Part shown: positions 1 to 9,271 of the stretch, piece after piece
How positions within the stretch are numbered: position 1 is the stretch's first letter
Layout of the letters: the number at the start of each line of letters is the position of its first letter
Origin: Trichostrongylus colubriformis
Lineage: Eukaryota > Nematoda > Chromadorea > Rhabditida > Trichostrongylidae
Direction of reading: 5' to 3'
Length of the DNA stretch: 64,000 nt
Assembly: GCA_963978905.1 (NCBI GenBank)
Contig: OZ022260.1
Coordinates: 35,543,326 to 35,607,325 of the forward strand
Notes under the pieces: model-generated
What the model was told of the DNA's origin: nothing
Databases searched by the model: none
The model's input: the letters and a program-made list of their open reading frames with translations, nothing else
Made by a program: the position numbers and the translations under genes

Positions 1-1
1 A

Positions 2-517
2 CAGAAGACAGTAATACAAGAGTCACTGGCCACAACTCTAGGCCTTCCGAAGCAAACAACGGAAATATGCACAATGTCCGGCATTGGTGGCCATATCGAA
101 AAATTTGAAAGCCACACCGTACAGGGTAAAATTGGTACGGCTTTCGGTGAGGGAATGGAACTCACTTTCCAAACTAAACCAGTCTTAACCAACGGTTTCC
201 CCAGCGTCAGACTGGCACCATCCGACATAACATTCTTGAAAGCAAACAAGACATGCCTCGCCAACTCAAAAATTCGCGGTGAACATCAGATTCCGCACGT
301 TCTCGTCGGGTTAGACTACTTTCACGAACTAGTGACAAGTCCAAATCATGGTATGAGAACTCCTACGGGACTACACATATCAAATACAATCTTTGGGCCC
401 ACTATATATGGCAAAGGCATTATTTCTGAAGACGCCACAGAAAGCCCCGTTTGTTACGGCCTGACGGCAGTCATCGAACCAAGTGAAAAAGAACTTCTCC
501 AAAAATGTTTGAATTAG
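2..517 (+). CDS. BEL/Pao retroelement protease region (partial at window start)
   Basis: The frame is open from the first bases of the window and stops at 515-517, so the 5' part (gag and the protease active site) lies outside. The visible protein fits the retropepsin/DUF1758 part of BEL/Pao polyproteins: a stretch resembling 'ATTLGLP' (about 32-61) followed by a segment with 'VLVGLDYF' (about 298-321), a pattern usual downstream of the protease active site in this family. The role would be cleavage of the element's own Gag-Pol. The next pol segment is open only from about 513 in another frame, so the polyprotein is interrupted here; the sequence does not show whether this is decay or a programmed shift. 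It belongs to the same element as the reverse transcriptase and env-like genes that follow. Confidence 0.7.
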   Translation, partial: QKTVIQESLATTLGLPKQTTEICTMSGIGGHIEKFESHTVQGKIGTAFGEGMELTFQTKPVLTNGFPSVRLAPSDITFLKANKTCLANSKIRGEHQIPHVLVGLDYFHELVTSPNHGMRTPTGLHISNTIFGPTIYGKGIISEDATESPVCYGLTAVIEPSEKELLQKCLN

Positions 518-3500
518 AAGGACTTGGAATCTCAAGCGATACCAGCCGGACGAAAAAGTCTACAGATATCTAGAACAGTACTCGAAGAAAATATCCTTCG
601 ATAATGGTCATATAACGGCCCCATTTCCACTGAAGGGAAACATTACCGAATTGGAAGACAACTACTCGATAGCAATCCGAAGGCTGGAGTCGCTCCAAAA
701 CTCCTTATTGCAACACCCTCAACAAGGTTTGTGGTACTGCAAAATTCTTCAGAAATATCACCAAGAAGGAATGATAGAAACATTTTCCTTCTCTGAAAAA
801 GATGCTGTGGGGACGTACTATATGCCTCACTCGGGAGTGTGGAAACCAGCAAAAAAGACACCACTCCGAATAGTATTCGACGCTTCTTCTGAAAGAAGAG
901 GTAGACTCTCTCTTAATGATGTAATCCACAAAGGAGAAGCATTTGTGAACAAAATACACGATATTCTGCTGTCATCTCGAAGTAGCAAAATTATTCTTAT
1001 GTGCGACATAGAGGCGGCTTTCACGCAGATCCGTCTGCTAAAATCTCACAAAGATTTGTGTAGATTTCTGTGGCTCAAAAATGTAAGCCTACCCCCTACC
1101 AGAGAGAACCTTATTCAGTATCGATTCAAGAGACTCCCATTCAGGGTCACCGCCTCTGCTAGTGTTCTGAACATGGCTCTTTCAGCATTTCTGAGCAGTC
1201 AAAACACAGAATTAGCCGATGAAATCGCTCGCAACCTATATGTGGACAACATCCTACTACAAGCTAAATCGCCAGATGAAGCCTTGCAAAAATATCACGA
1301 GTCTAAGCAACTATTCGCTCAAATTGGTATGAACCTTAGGGAATACATCTCAAGTTCTGAAGAAGTTAATCAGCGCATTCCAAAAGAGGATAGACTGGAA
1401 TCGAACTGCCTAAAACTGCTCGGTGTCGAATACAAGCTAGAAAATGACTCCTTTCAAGTCACTACAAACTTTCGAAAGTTTGAGAAATTAACTAAAAAAG
1501 ATGTCGTAAGCCAAATTAATTCTGTTTACGATCCTATTGGACTGGCAAGCCCTCTACTAGTTCATTTGAAAGAAACTATGCGCGAAATATTCGATTCCGG
1601 AATTGACTGGAAAACGAATCTTGATTCAAAAACGCTACAAAAATGGAATCAATTATGCAACGTCGTCAATAAAGCAATTATGTTATTGCCGCGACCTGTC
1701 ATCCCGACCTCATGTGCGAAGATACGTCTGTGGGCATTCGCAGATGCAAGCAACGCTGCAATCGCGATCTGTACATACGGGCAAAACATCCTCTCAAGAT
1801 CAATATCTAGCTTAATTAGTGGGAAAACACGATCGACACCAAGAAAATGTCATCAAACGATTCCGAGGTTAGAACTTATCGGACTATTGATGGCAATGCG
1901 CCTTACGAATTCGATAGTTTCGAACATCAGCAAGTCACATATCACAATTGATTCAATATCAGTAGTGACGGATAGTGAAATCGCATTATGGTGGTTGAAA
2001 TCTACAAAGAAATTACCGCTTTTCGTTTCTAATACGCGAGAGCGGATCCTCAAGATAAAAACAGCCATAGAAGCGAAAGGAATCTCATTGTCCTTTTTTC
2101 ACGTAATTACCTCTCATAACCCTGCAGATGCCGGCACAAGAGGTTTAAGCGCCCAAAACATAAATAATAGCGATTGGATACGTGGTCCAAAATGGCTTGA
2201 AGCAAATCCCACCACATGGCCAATAAAATCTATAGAATATATCACTGAGACACCATCAGAAAGTGATGACAACCAATTAACGCCAAAAATAAACATATTA
2301 GCGCAGACCACCGAAAGTTCGCCGCAACTCATCGATCTGACGAGATTTTCAAAAATGCAGAAAGTGCATCGAGTAGTAGCCATAGTCAATAAAACGCTAT
2401 CAAATTGGGCTTCACTCACGAATAAAAACCGTCGCACTAAGATCGAATTATTAACTATCTCTAAATTCAGCTCAACCAATGAAATATCGTCCTCAGATAT
2501 CGAATCGTCAGAACGAATTGTTCTTTTACAGGAACAACGCCACGAAGATATCGAAGCGTTACAGAAACGATTCCCTGACAAAAATCTTATCCGAGACAAA
2601 AATGGGTTGATTAGGCATCAATCACGTTTACAAAACGCAACGATTCCACAAGATACCAAATCACCTATTTATCTTCCCACAAAATCAGAACTCATTCGCT
2701 TAATTGTGCAGCAAATCCACACAGAAAATTCTCATTGTGGGAAGGAACATACTCTCACTATCGCACGGCAACGGTTCTGGATACCGCGCCCTTCAGATGC
2801 CTTCAAAAGATTTCTCAAAAACTGTGCAACATGCAAGAGATACCAAGGACTACCATTAGGTGCTCCAGCAATGCCAAGTTTACCCAAAGACCGAGTAGTA
2901 GTGTCTAAACCGTTCGAAAGTACTGGATGTGACTATATAGGGCCATTCACATCAAAAACTCAAGACAAAATGTACATATGCTTATACACATGTCTTACAT
3001 CACGTGCAGTTCACCTTGAATTAGTAGAAAACTTATCAACCGGTGCATTCTTGAACAGTTTCATACGATTCATATCAAGACGAGGCGTTCCAAGAATAAT
3101 ACGGACAGATTGTGGAACTAATTTCAAGCATGGAGAACAGATTATAGCCACCATGTTTGAAAATAATGAACTAACAGGACATTCCCTAATGTCGTACTGC
3201 GCTTCAAAGCGGATAAAATGGCTGTTCAACCCACCAGCTGCGCCTTGGATGGGCGGCGTATGGGAAAGATTAGTAGCCTCAGTTAAAAAAGCGCTAAACA
3301 AATCCATAGGACGTAAAAGGTTAACATTTGTAGAGATGTCTACAGTTCTTACAAGAATCGAGGCCATTCTTAATACAAGGCCACTTAAAAAATTGAATTC
3401 AGAAGATGTCACAGAAATTCCTCTTCGTCCCATAGATTTTTTACAAGGGAACCTTAAATTTTCCCTCCCAGAAGGAGAATATTATACAGGCAGTGAGGAT

Positions 3501-3971
3501 CCTACGTTTGACCCAGAATTCATCCAGACCAGGGAACAAGCCATGGAAGCTATTCGATTCTCTGAGACTATAGCAAACAAATTCTGGGACTGTTGGAAAT
3601 CAGAGTACCTAGTATCTCTGAGGGAAATGCAAAAGCAGCAACTTAAACAACCGAGACATCTGCAGCGGACTTACCCTGGAATCGGAGAGGTAGTATTGAT
3701 TGAACAGGACCTGATCCCAAGAGGAAGTTGGCCGTGCGGCAAAATCACAGAAATCATCACCTCGTCCGACGGTCTGATTAGATCGGCGAAGATACTAATG
3801 CCAAATCAAAACATCATTCATAGACCTCTTAACAAAATTTATCCCTTGGAAATTCGAAGTAAAGGTAAAGAGCCTATTACTAACGAAATCGGGGAAAAGA
3901 GCAACTCCGAAGATGCAATTCCAGACGAAAATTGCGAGGAGACCTCGCAATTCGAAAACGCGGGCCTATGA
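513..3971 (+). CDS. BEL/Pao retroelement Pol: reverse transcriptase, RNase H, integrase
   Basis: One long open frame (first ATG at 651; open from 513) codes the enzymes for reverse transcription and integration of an LTR element. In order: Pao-type RT with 'RIVFDASS' (about 868-891) and the catalytic box written YVDN (about 1240-1251) where YVDD is usual; the Pao RNase H region with 'FADAS' (about 1738) and 'VVTDSEIALWWL' (about 1962-1997); the zinc-binding HHCC region of integrase (about 2716-2845, ending CATCKR); the D,D,E core with 'GCDYIGPF' (2926), 'IRTDCGTNF' (3100) and 'PWMGGVWERL' (3241); and a C-terminal DUF5641-like region. The combination and order are diagnostic of BEL/Pao. It overlaps the frame of the following env-like gene. 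This core is about 1,150 codons without a stop, so it decayed recently if at all. Confidence 0.93.
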   Translation: MRRTWNLKRYQPDEKVYRYLEQYSKKISFDNGHITAPFPLKGNITELEDNYSIAIRRLESLQNSLLQHPQQGLWYCKILQKYHQEGMIETFSFSEKDAVGTYYMPHSGVWKPAKKTPLRIVFDASSERRGRLSLNDVIHKGEAFVNKIHDILLSSRSSKIILMCDIEAAFTQIRLLKSHKDLCRFLWLKNVSLPPTRENLIQYRFKRLPFRVTASASVLNMALSAFLSSQNTELADEIARNLYVDNILLQAKSPDEALQKYHESKQLFAQIGMNLREYISSSEEVNQRIPKEDRLESNCLKLLGVEYKLENDSFQVTTNFRKFEKLTKKDVVSQINSVYDPIGLASPLLVHLKETMREIFDSGIDWKTNLDSKTLQKWNQLCNVVNKAIMLLPRPVIPTSCAKIRLWAFADASNAAIAICTYGQNILSRSISSLISGKTRSTPRKCHQTIPRLELIGLLMAMRLTNSIVSNISKSHITIDSISVVTDSEIALWWLKSTKKLPLFVSNTRERILKIKTAIEAKGISLSFFHVITSHNPADAGTRGLSAQNINNSDWIRGPKWLEANPTTWPIKSIEYITETPSESDDNQLTPKINILAQTTESSPQLIDLTRFSKMQKVHRVVAIVNKTLSNWASLTNKNRRTKIELLTISKFSSTNEISSSDIESSERIVLLQEQRHEDIEALQKRFPDKNLIRDKNGLIRHQSRLQNATIPQDTKSPIYLPTKSELIRLIVQQIHTENSHCGKEHTLTIARQRFWIPRPSDAFKRFLKNCATCKRYQGLPLGAPAMPSLPKDRVVVSKPFESTGCDYIGPFTSKTQDKMYICLYTCLTSRAVHLELVENLSTGAFLNSFIRFISRRGVPRIIRTDCGTNFKHGEQIIATMFENNELTGHSLMSYCASKRIKWLFNPPAAPWMGGVWERLVASVKKALNKSIGRKRLTFVEMSTVLTRIEAILNTRPLKKLNSEDVTEIPLRPIDFLQGNLKFSLPEGEYYTGSEDPTFDPEFIQTREQAMEAIRFSETIANKFWDCWKSEYLVSLREMQKQQLKQPRHLQRTYPGIGEVVLIEQDLIPRGSWPCGKITEIITSSDGLIRSAKILMPNQNIIHRPLNKIYPLEIRSKGKEPITNEIGEKSNSEDAIPDENCEETSQFENAGL

Positions 3972-3980
3972 TTTCTTTAG
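3972..3980 (+). promoter_or_regulatory. Possible splice acceptor for the env-like mRNA
   Basis: The sequence TTTCTTTAG ends 4 nt before the ATG at 3985 and lies exactly at the end of pol (stop 3969-3971). It is a good nematode-type 3' splice site and could make a spliced env message, as retroviral env genes need. No matching donor can be checked because the 5' leader is outside the window. Confidence 0.4.
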
Positions 3981-3984
3981 GAGC

Positions 3985-4812
3985 ATGGAATGCAGTGTAC
4001 AGATCTCTAAAACGGCATTTCCAGCCAGGTCAGCACTACTGTTCCTCACAGTTCTGACCTTAGCTTCCACGTCTCTAGCAAGCAAGAACTCATCCATAAT
4101 ATCATGCACAAAAGGAATAGTTCATATACCACCAATGAACGGCTGGTTTGAAGTTTGCATCGGCACCGAGTGCCAACCGTTAACCAACACAACCCGTCCA
4201 ACCAAGTACATCTTACCAATCTTGCCCACCGAGCAGGGAGTTAACGTGCGGCTACGAACTCTCAAAAATGAGGTAGTACACGAACAATCAAAAATATGTG
4301 ATAGGCCAAAATTTTGTGACCATCAGTATTTCTTGTCAAAAAGCCTACTGGGAAATCCACATTGTTGGCCAATTGGAGCCATAGCTACATCGGCTATCCT
4401 GATTTATTTGATCATTGCCGCCCTAATGGGAGTTGCGTGGGCAATAGTCACAATCAAAAGAAAAACCGAATCGAGCACCCCAAATCTCGACAAGAAGGTG
4501 GAGAGCAGTGAACCATCTGCCCCAACTTGCAGCTTTGAATTAGCACCACTACCATACTCAACACTCATGGTCGTGTGCACAATATTGCTTATGATGTCAC
4601 CTATTAATGCGTGCCAACACGGATTTATGCGACACTCCGCTGAACAAGTATGCAATGAACTGAATCACTGCCATCTTGAATATAGCAGGGAGCTGCTATT
4701 TAACAAGCTACAATCCGAGCTCTGCATAGAAATAGTGCACTCGAATAAGACGATAGGAATAGCAAAATCGAATTCTTCACAAGGCCTACAAAATTGCAGA
4801 TCTATCAGGTGA
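3985..4812 (+). CDS. Env-like glycoprotein of the BEL/Pao element, N-terminal part
   Basis: The frame is open from 3913 inside pol, but the ATG at 3985 is the likelier start because a hydrophobic signal peptide follows it (residues about 15-32) and a splice acceptor precedes it. Next come a Cys-rich ectodomain, a membrane segment at about 4372-4452 (rich in I, A, L), a charged stretch, a second hydrophobic segment at about 4555-4614, and another Cys-rich part. This layout fits the phlebovirus-like glycoprotein precursors carried by some nematode Pao elements, which resemble two glycoproteins joined by an internal signal. The frame closes at 4810-4812, and the rest of the glycoprotein continues in another frame from about 4794, so this copy looks broken. 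It is an old genomic copy and no function is claimed. Confidence 0.7.
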   Translation: MECSVQISKTAFPARSALLFLTVLTLASTSLASKNSSIISCTKGIVHIPPMNGWFEVCIGTECQPLTNTTRPTKYILPILPTEQGVNVRLRTLKNEVVHEQSKICDRPKFCDHQYFLSKSLLGNPHCWPIGAIATSAILIYLIIAALMGVAWAIVTIKRKTESSTPNLDKKVESSEPSAPTCSFELAPLPYSTLMVVCTILLMMSPINACQHGFMRHSAEQVCNELNHCHLEYSRELLFNKLQSELCIEIVHSNKTIGIAKSNSSQGLQNCRSIR

Positions 4813-6044
4813 AAAGATGCGCCCTAGCGGGATCATGCACCACTGAGAAATGCGAAACTATAAGCCCAAATGAAACTATTTCGGAACTCAAACGGGTAGC
4901 GAAGTATCCTGGATATTCCGGGTGCTTGAACAGCTGTGGCGGAATACTGTGCGGATGTGGTCTATCACTACCAGCCTGCTGGTTTTACAGAATAGTTCAC
5001 AAACCCATATCTCAGCGAGTCTTTGAAATTATTCAATGCCCGCACTGGACTCCCACCATCACGCTCGAGATTGAAATTACTCTATCAAATCACACACAGA
5101 AAACCGTGCATTCGCTCACACCATACGTTACTGAAAAACTGAACAATTTCAACTTCACAGTACTATCGGTCCAAAAACCGTCGCATTACATTGCAAACAA
5201 ACGATTTGCATTGAACAGTAATGCATCTTATATCTTACCACCCGATTTCCAAATCCCAGTCGCGTGCAGTAGCCACGTCCAAGCGCAAAACGATTTTTCG
5301 ACGTGCACCAATAAAATACGGTGCAATTGCGGAAATTTGGTGCATAACTGTCAATGTCCAGACGACAGTATTCGCAAATTACATGATAACACGCAGCACA
5401 CGTTACCCCTTAAAACACCGTACGCAGAGATATTTGTAAACGACCAAGATATCTTTGCCTCTACCTATGAGGAAGAAATTGTCTTAAGAATCGAGTCCAC
5501 ACTACTCCAACAGTCCACAGTGTTAGTAGTTAACCAAGAATGCAGGTTCAGGATTACTGAATTAACAGGATGCTATGATTGCGAACATGGAGCGCATTTC
5601 ACAGCTATTTGCAAGTCGCCATCAAACGCTACAGTTACAGTAACATGTGAATCACAACAATTTTCAGTTAAATGTGGCCCATCAAATGAGAGCAATGTCA
5701 TATTCTTAAATTTCGAACATCCTATTGTTCATGAACAATGTAATGCTCACTGCTCAGATAGCCCAGCCAAGTTTCCGCTAACCGGAACGCTGTTCTACCA
5801 TATAGCAGAGGGGCAACACTCCATTTTTGACAAGAAAACACATGGAGTTTCTATAAAACATCAATGGTTCACTGATGTTTCCTTGCCAAATATTGACCCG
5901 CTAATTAAAACTATCAGAAACCACTATAAATTAGTAGTGGGAGCTCTCATCTCAACAATTTTGCTCACTGTGCTCACTTATTTGATGGGTCCCATCATAA
6001 TACTGAGTGTAATGAAGTGCATCTACTTAATTTTGCAAAAATAG
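4794..6044 (+). CDS. Env-like glycoprotein, C-terminal part (phlebovirus Gc/G2 type)
   Basis: This open frame overlaps the end of the preceding one by 19 bp in a different phase. It begins Cys-rich, has a 'CGGILCGCG' cluster (about 4935-4961) like the fusion-domain region of phlebovirus G2/Gc proteins, many paired cysteines in the middle, several N-x-S/T sites, and a C-terminal hydrophobic anchor (about 5932-6035) with a very short tail. These traits support a type I membrane glycoprotein of the phlebovirus class found in env-bearing Pao elements such as Ascaris Tas and some C. elegans Cer elements. The frame break makes the whole gene probably inactive. The family assignment rests on the cysteine pattern and position; a profile search would be needed to make it firm. 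Confidence 0.7.
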   Translation: MQIYQVKRCALAGSCTTEKCETISPNETISELKRVAKYPGYSGCLNSCGGILCGCGLSLPACWFYRIVHKPISQRVFEIIQCPHWTPTITLEIEITLSNHTQKTVHSLTPYVTEKLNNFNFTVLSVQKPSHYIANKRFALNSNASYILPPDFQIPVACSSHVQAQNDFSTCTNKIRCNCGNLVHNCQCPDDSIRKLHDNTQHTLPLKTPYAEIFVNDQDIFASTYEEEIVLRIESTLLQQSTVLVVNQECRFRITELTGCYDCEHGAHFTAICKSPSNATVTVTCESQQFSVKCGPSNESNVIFLNFEHPIVHEQCNAHCSDSPAKFPLTGTLFYHIAEGQHSIFDKKTHGVSIKHQWFTDVSLPNIDPLIKTIRNHYKLVVGALISTILLTVLTYLMGPIIILSVMKCIYLILQK

Positions 6045-6774
6045 TCGATATCGGGTACAAAGTACTTTGCTGCATGCTAAAACTCGTTCGCAATCAACTA
6101 AAATTGAACGCGATAAATGAAATTACAATTGAAAGAGAACAAAATTGAGACAAAAAAACGAAGCAAGTGGAAAGGACGGCACAACCTCAATAAATCCACA
6201 CCTTTAATTCCCTTTTCATGTTACATGGGCACCTAAGTCGTGCCTTCCTTTCAAAAATAAGACCACACACCATTACCGGGGGAACGGCCCCATAAAAATC
6301 GACTGGTGGCGGCTGGTCCTCGTCAGTGGTCCAGACGGCTGCCAAGCGGCTCAGTGAATAGATTCAGGCGACCAAAAGTAGCAGAATAATATAAGCGGCA
6401 ACAGGGCATTTCGAGGCACCTTATCTCACGCGGGTTCGCAGATAAGTGTTAACGTAGCCGATTAGATCAATAGCCACTAGCAAACCAAGTCTTCGAGTGA
6501 TCTACCACGTCAACTACAACTTCTAACGTGATCTACCACGTTAACTACAACTTCTACTTCGACTTCAACTTCTTCGCCGCCTCTCGACTTCAACTTCATC
6601 GCCGCCGACTACCTCCACGCCGTCTTCGCCGTCTTCCTCAACGCCATATTCAACGATCCTGCCCCTCTTTCCGTCGCCACGCTGCCTTCCTCCTTCAACA
6701 ACCGTACGATAGCCGCCGCCAACGACAGCCTCCACCGCTCGACAAAGAAGAAACAGTGATATGTATTATATTCA
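6045..6774. other. 3' untranslated region of the BEL/Pao element
   Basis: No convincing gene is seen. The stretch holds AATAAA at 6190, a purine-rich patch (about 6160-6180) that could serve as a polypurine tract, and a Pro/Arg-rich open frame (6528-6890) made of CNC-type simple repeats which I do not consider a gene. A second 'ttcatgtta' motif near 6217-6225 is an alternative LTR start, so the 3' LTR could be longer than the one proposed next. Confidence 0.4.
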
Positions 6775-7273
6775 TGTTAACATCACATTTGCTTTGTAAC
6801 CTCGCCGCCCGGCCGGAGTATCATCGCCAGCACGGCGATGATCCTTCCACCCATGCGTCTGGCGGGGGCGGGGCTTATGTCGTACTGTAGATAGCCAGGT
6901 TGAGGCAGTATCATTCTACCAACATCATTCCACTGTTGCCGTTCACAGAACACTGTGACAATAAATCTGCTCCCTTCTCGTATTCCATTACACCACTGAA
7001 CCACCCCCTACACAGAATAGGCGAAAACAGCAGAGAAAACTCATGAGGGAGAGAGAGGAAAATGGACCGACCTGAACCTCGAAAACGGGTAGAGTTGCGA
7101 GCCACGAGAAAATTGAGGTGATCAGTCTCGATATTCTCTTGTAAAAGCTCAGCAGAGCCCAAACTCCGACTTACCTGTCGAACAGAGCGCCGATCTCGCT
7201 GCTACCAGTCATGTTGGTGGTTTTGCCACCTGATCCCCCAGTGCGTCTGTAGTACAACGACCGGAACAATACA
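6775..7273 (+). repeat. Candidate 3' LTR of the BEL/Pao element
   Basis: The segment starts TGTTAACATC and ends GGAACAATACA, so it has the TG...CA ends expected of an LTR, and its length (499 bp) is usual for BEL/Pao. It follows the env-like gene at a reasonable distance. The 5' LTR is outside the window, so the repeat cannot be confirmed by comparison, and another start near 6221 is possible. The right end is only 4 bp from the mariner insertion at 7278. Confidence 0.35.
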
Positions 7274-7277
7274 TTTA

Positions 7278-8556
7278 TTAGGTTGAAAATTAATTTCGGA
7301 AATGGACTGCATACTTCAAACTACTATAACTCAGCTTAAACACAAGCTTATTAATCGAAGTAAAACCCATCAGAATCTACACACTTTTGGCAACGAACAG
7401 GCAATAAATCTAAGCCTTCACTATAAAAACTATTATCACGAGAATCAACGAAGTCAAGGAAGGCACATTCAACATCGTCTAAATTAGTAAATTGTTTCTG
7501 ACGCAAATGAGAATTGAGGGCTCGAAAAAAGTGATAATCTGTTAGGGAAAGGTCGGGAGAATACGCTGGATGAGGGAGAACTTCTATACCCAAGTGGGTC
7601 AATTTTTGCCGAGTGATTTGTGAGGTGTGTGGCCTTGCGTTGTCCTGCAACAGGATCGGCCCTCCTCTATTCACCACCGCCGGCCACAATTTTTGCAACT
7701 TTCTATACATTTGCTTCAGATCACAACAGTAAGACTATGCTGTGACTGGCTGACCAGGTTGCAAGAAACTGTAATGGATTACACCTTTACAACACCACCA
7801 CACAGTTATCATAACCTTTTAAGGGTGAAGGTCGGGTTTAGGAAAAGTTTTTGGAGGAGCATCCTTATCTACCCAGACTAATCCCCGCTTCCCGTTATCA
7901 TAAAGAACCCATTTTTCATCTACAATTATAATACGGTTTACAAATGGCTCATTTTTATGGCGAACTAGGAGACTAGAGCAGGTGTCGAAACGTGCCAGAC
8001 GCTGCTCATCGGTCAGGTCATGAGGCACCCACTTCGACATCTTCTTCACCTTGCCGATTGTCAGCAAATGTCTGGCCACTGTAGAGTAATGTACGCCTAG
8101 GTCTACTGCTAACGTACGAATATTCGTCTCCGGATTTGCTTCGACGGCTCTCCTTAAATCTTGATCAGTAAGCGATGACCTGCGGCCGCGACCCGACTTC
8201 TCTTCGAGATCAAAATCGCCAGAAGCAAATTTTTTAAACCAGAGCTCCACTGTTCGTTCGCAAGGACAATTCGTCCCAAAAGCACTGCTGAGATTACGAG
8301 CTGCCTTCGCTGCGGAGTGTTCCAATTTAAACTCATAAAGCTGATGACTCGATATTCGCGTCGGTTCATGATTATGCGCAGCCCTGGAAAAGGCCGGCTG
8401 GAAAACATAGAGCGATATTCATAAAAGTTTCTGAAAGAGCAGAAAAAAACCCACCAAATAGTATGCCTGGCGTTCCTTGGGATGGAATAGTTCAGGGTAA
8501 AAAATCTACTTATTTATACATACCTTGAAGCCGAAATTAATTTTGCAACAATCTAA
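7278..8556 (-). mobile_element. Mariner transposon (DD34D), full length but decayed
   Basis: Inverted ends TTAGGTTG... at 7278 and ...CAATCTAA at 8556 share the inner block AAAATTAATTTCGG, and both are flanked by the TA target (7276-7277 and 8557-8558). Total length is 1,279 bp, typical of mariner. It encodes a minus-strand transposase with several lesions. The insertion lies 4 bp beyond the proposed LTR end. Confidence 0.92.
7351..8368 (-). pseudogene. Mariner transposase, frameshifted
   Basis: On the minus strand the N-terminal part (8325 to 7819) has the paired helix-turn-helix region, the mariner signature 'WVPHDLT', and the first catalytic Asp in 'VDEKWV'. The C-terminal part (7710 to 7351) has the second Asp in 'LLQDNARPH' and the third in 'SPDLSLTDYHFF'. 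There are 34 residues between the last two Asp, the DD34D spacing of mariner. The frame shifts near 7820 and again near 8345, and a TAG (cta at 7735-7737) interrupts the middle. It cannot make an intact transposase. Its normal role is cut-and-paste movement at TA sites. Confidence 0.88.
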
Positions 8557-8576
8557 TATTATGAATAGAAGCAGCA

Positions 8577-8732
8577 ATGGGGATCAGTCCGGTCGCTGTA
8601 GTGGACGTGATGGGCTCGGTGGTGACGATGGAAGACCCGGAGTCGGAGCAGGCGACGGAAGGGTCCAAGGAGATCAGGTTCGGGGCTCGAGCGTTCCTCT
8701 CTGTCCCCGAGACGGCGTCGGACCTGGAATAG
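8577..8732 (+). other. Short GC-rich open frame of unknown nature
   Basis: A 51-codon ATG-to-TAG frame with strong G/C at third positions and an acidic middle (about 'EDPESEQATEGSKE') stands out from its AT-rich surroundings. It lies just beyond the mariner. I recognise no family. It could be a remnant exon of a gene or retroelement; there is no clear splice site or partner. Confidence 0.15.
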
Positions 8733-8804
8733 TATATAGGTCAGTACCGTAACCCCGCGGAATACAGTGAGTCATCAGTCATGGGAAGAGAAGAGGTTTC
8801 AGCG

Positions 8805-8964
8805 GGTGTATGTCGTTTGGCGCGGCCCTTGCAGCTAATTTGCCAATGGGGCGCATGGGCCGTCTGGACTCTCCCAGATTTACCTAAGCCTTTTTAGGGA
8901 GGAGCTTTGGCAGTGTCCCATTGGCAAAATAGCTGCAAGGGGCCGCGCCAAACGACCGTCTCCC
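8805..8964. repeat. Fold-back MITE with GTCGTTTGGCGCGG arms
   Basis: The left arm (from 8812) and right arm (to 8956) pair over about 40 bp with few mismatches and include CCAATGGG at their inner ends. The 10-base word GGTTTCAGCG occurs immediately on each side (8795-8804 and 8965-8974) and may be a target duplication. No coding capacity. A diverged relative starts at 9703. Confidence 0.65.
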
Positions 8965-9271
8965 GGTTTCAGCGCATGCTTACAGTGTGCGAGGTTCATG
9001 GCGTAGTCAAAAACTGACTTTCTGTAAAATTCCTGCTTTTTGAAATATGTTTGCCATTCCTTAGCTGCATTTACTAAGTGCCCGCAAAGTCCAGCAATCC
9101 TACTACAGCGATCACATGGAACTCAGCCACTGCCACATTTGGATCACGATGGTTCTTTCCATGACTCTTCCTGATGCATGAATTAGGCGTAGGATGTATT
9201 GGTTCGCCGCAGTACGCAATCACGGCCGGCCAGAACCGTGGGCTTATATCGTATCGAGTTCGTAGTCGTTC

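Noticed and set aside
2114..2599. 161-codon minus-strand open frame
   Set aside because: Antisense shadow of the long pol frame.
6528..6890. 120-codon Arg/Pro-rich open frame
   Set aside because: Made of short CNC-type simple repeats in the retroelement's 3' region; no domain or splice context.
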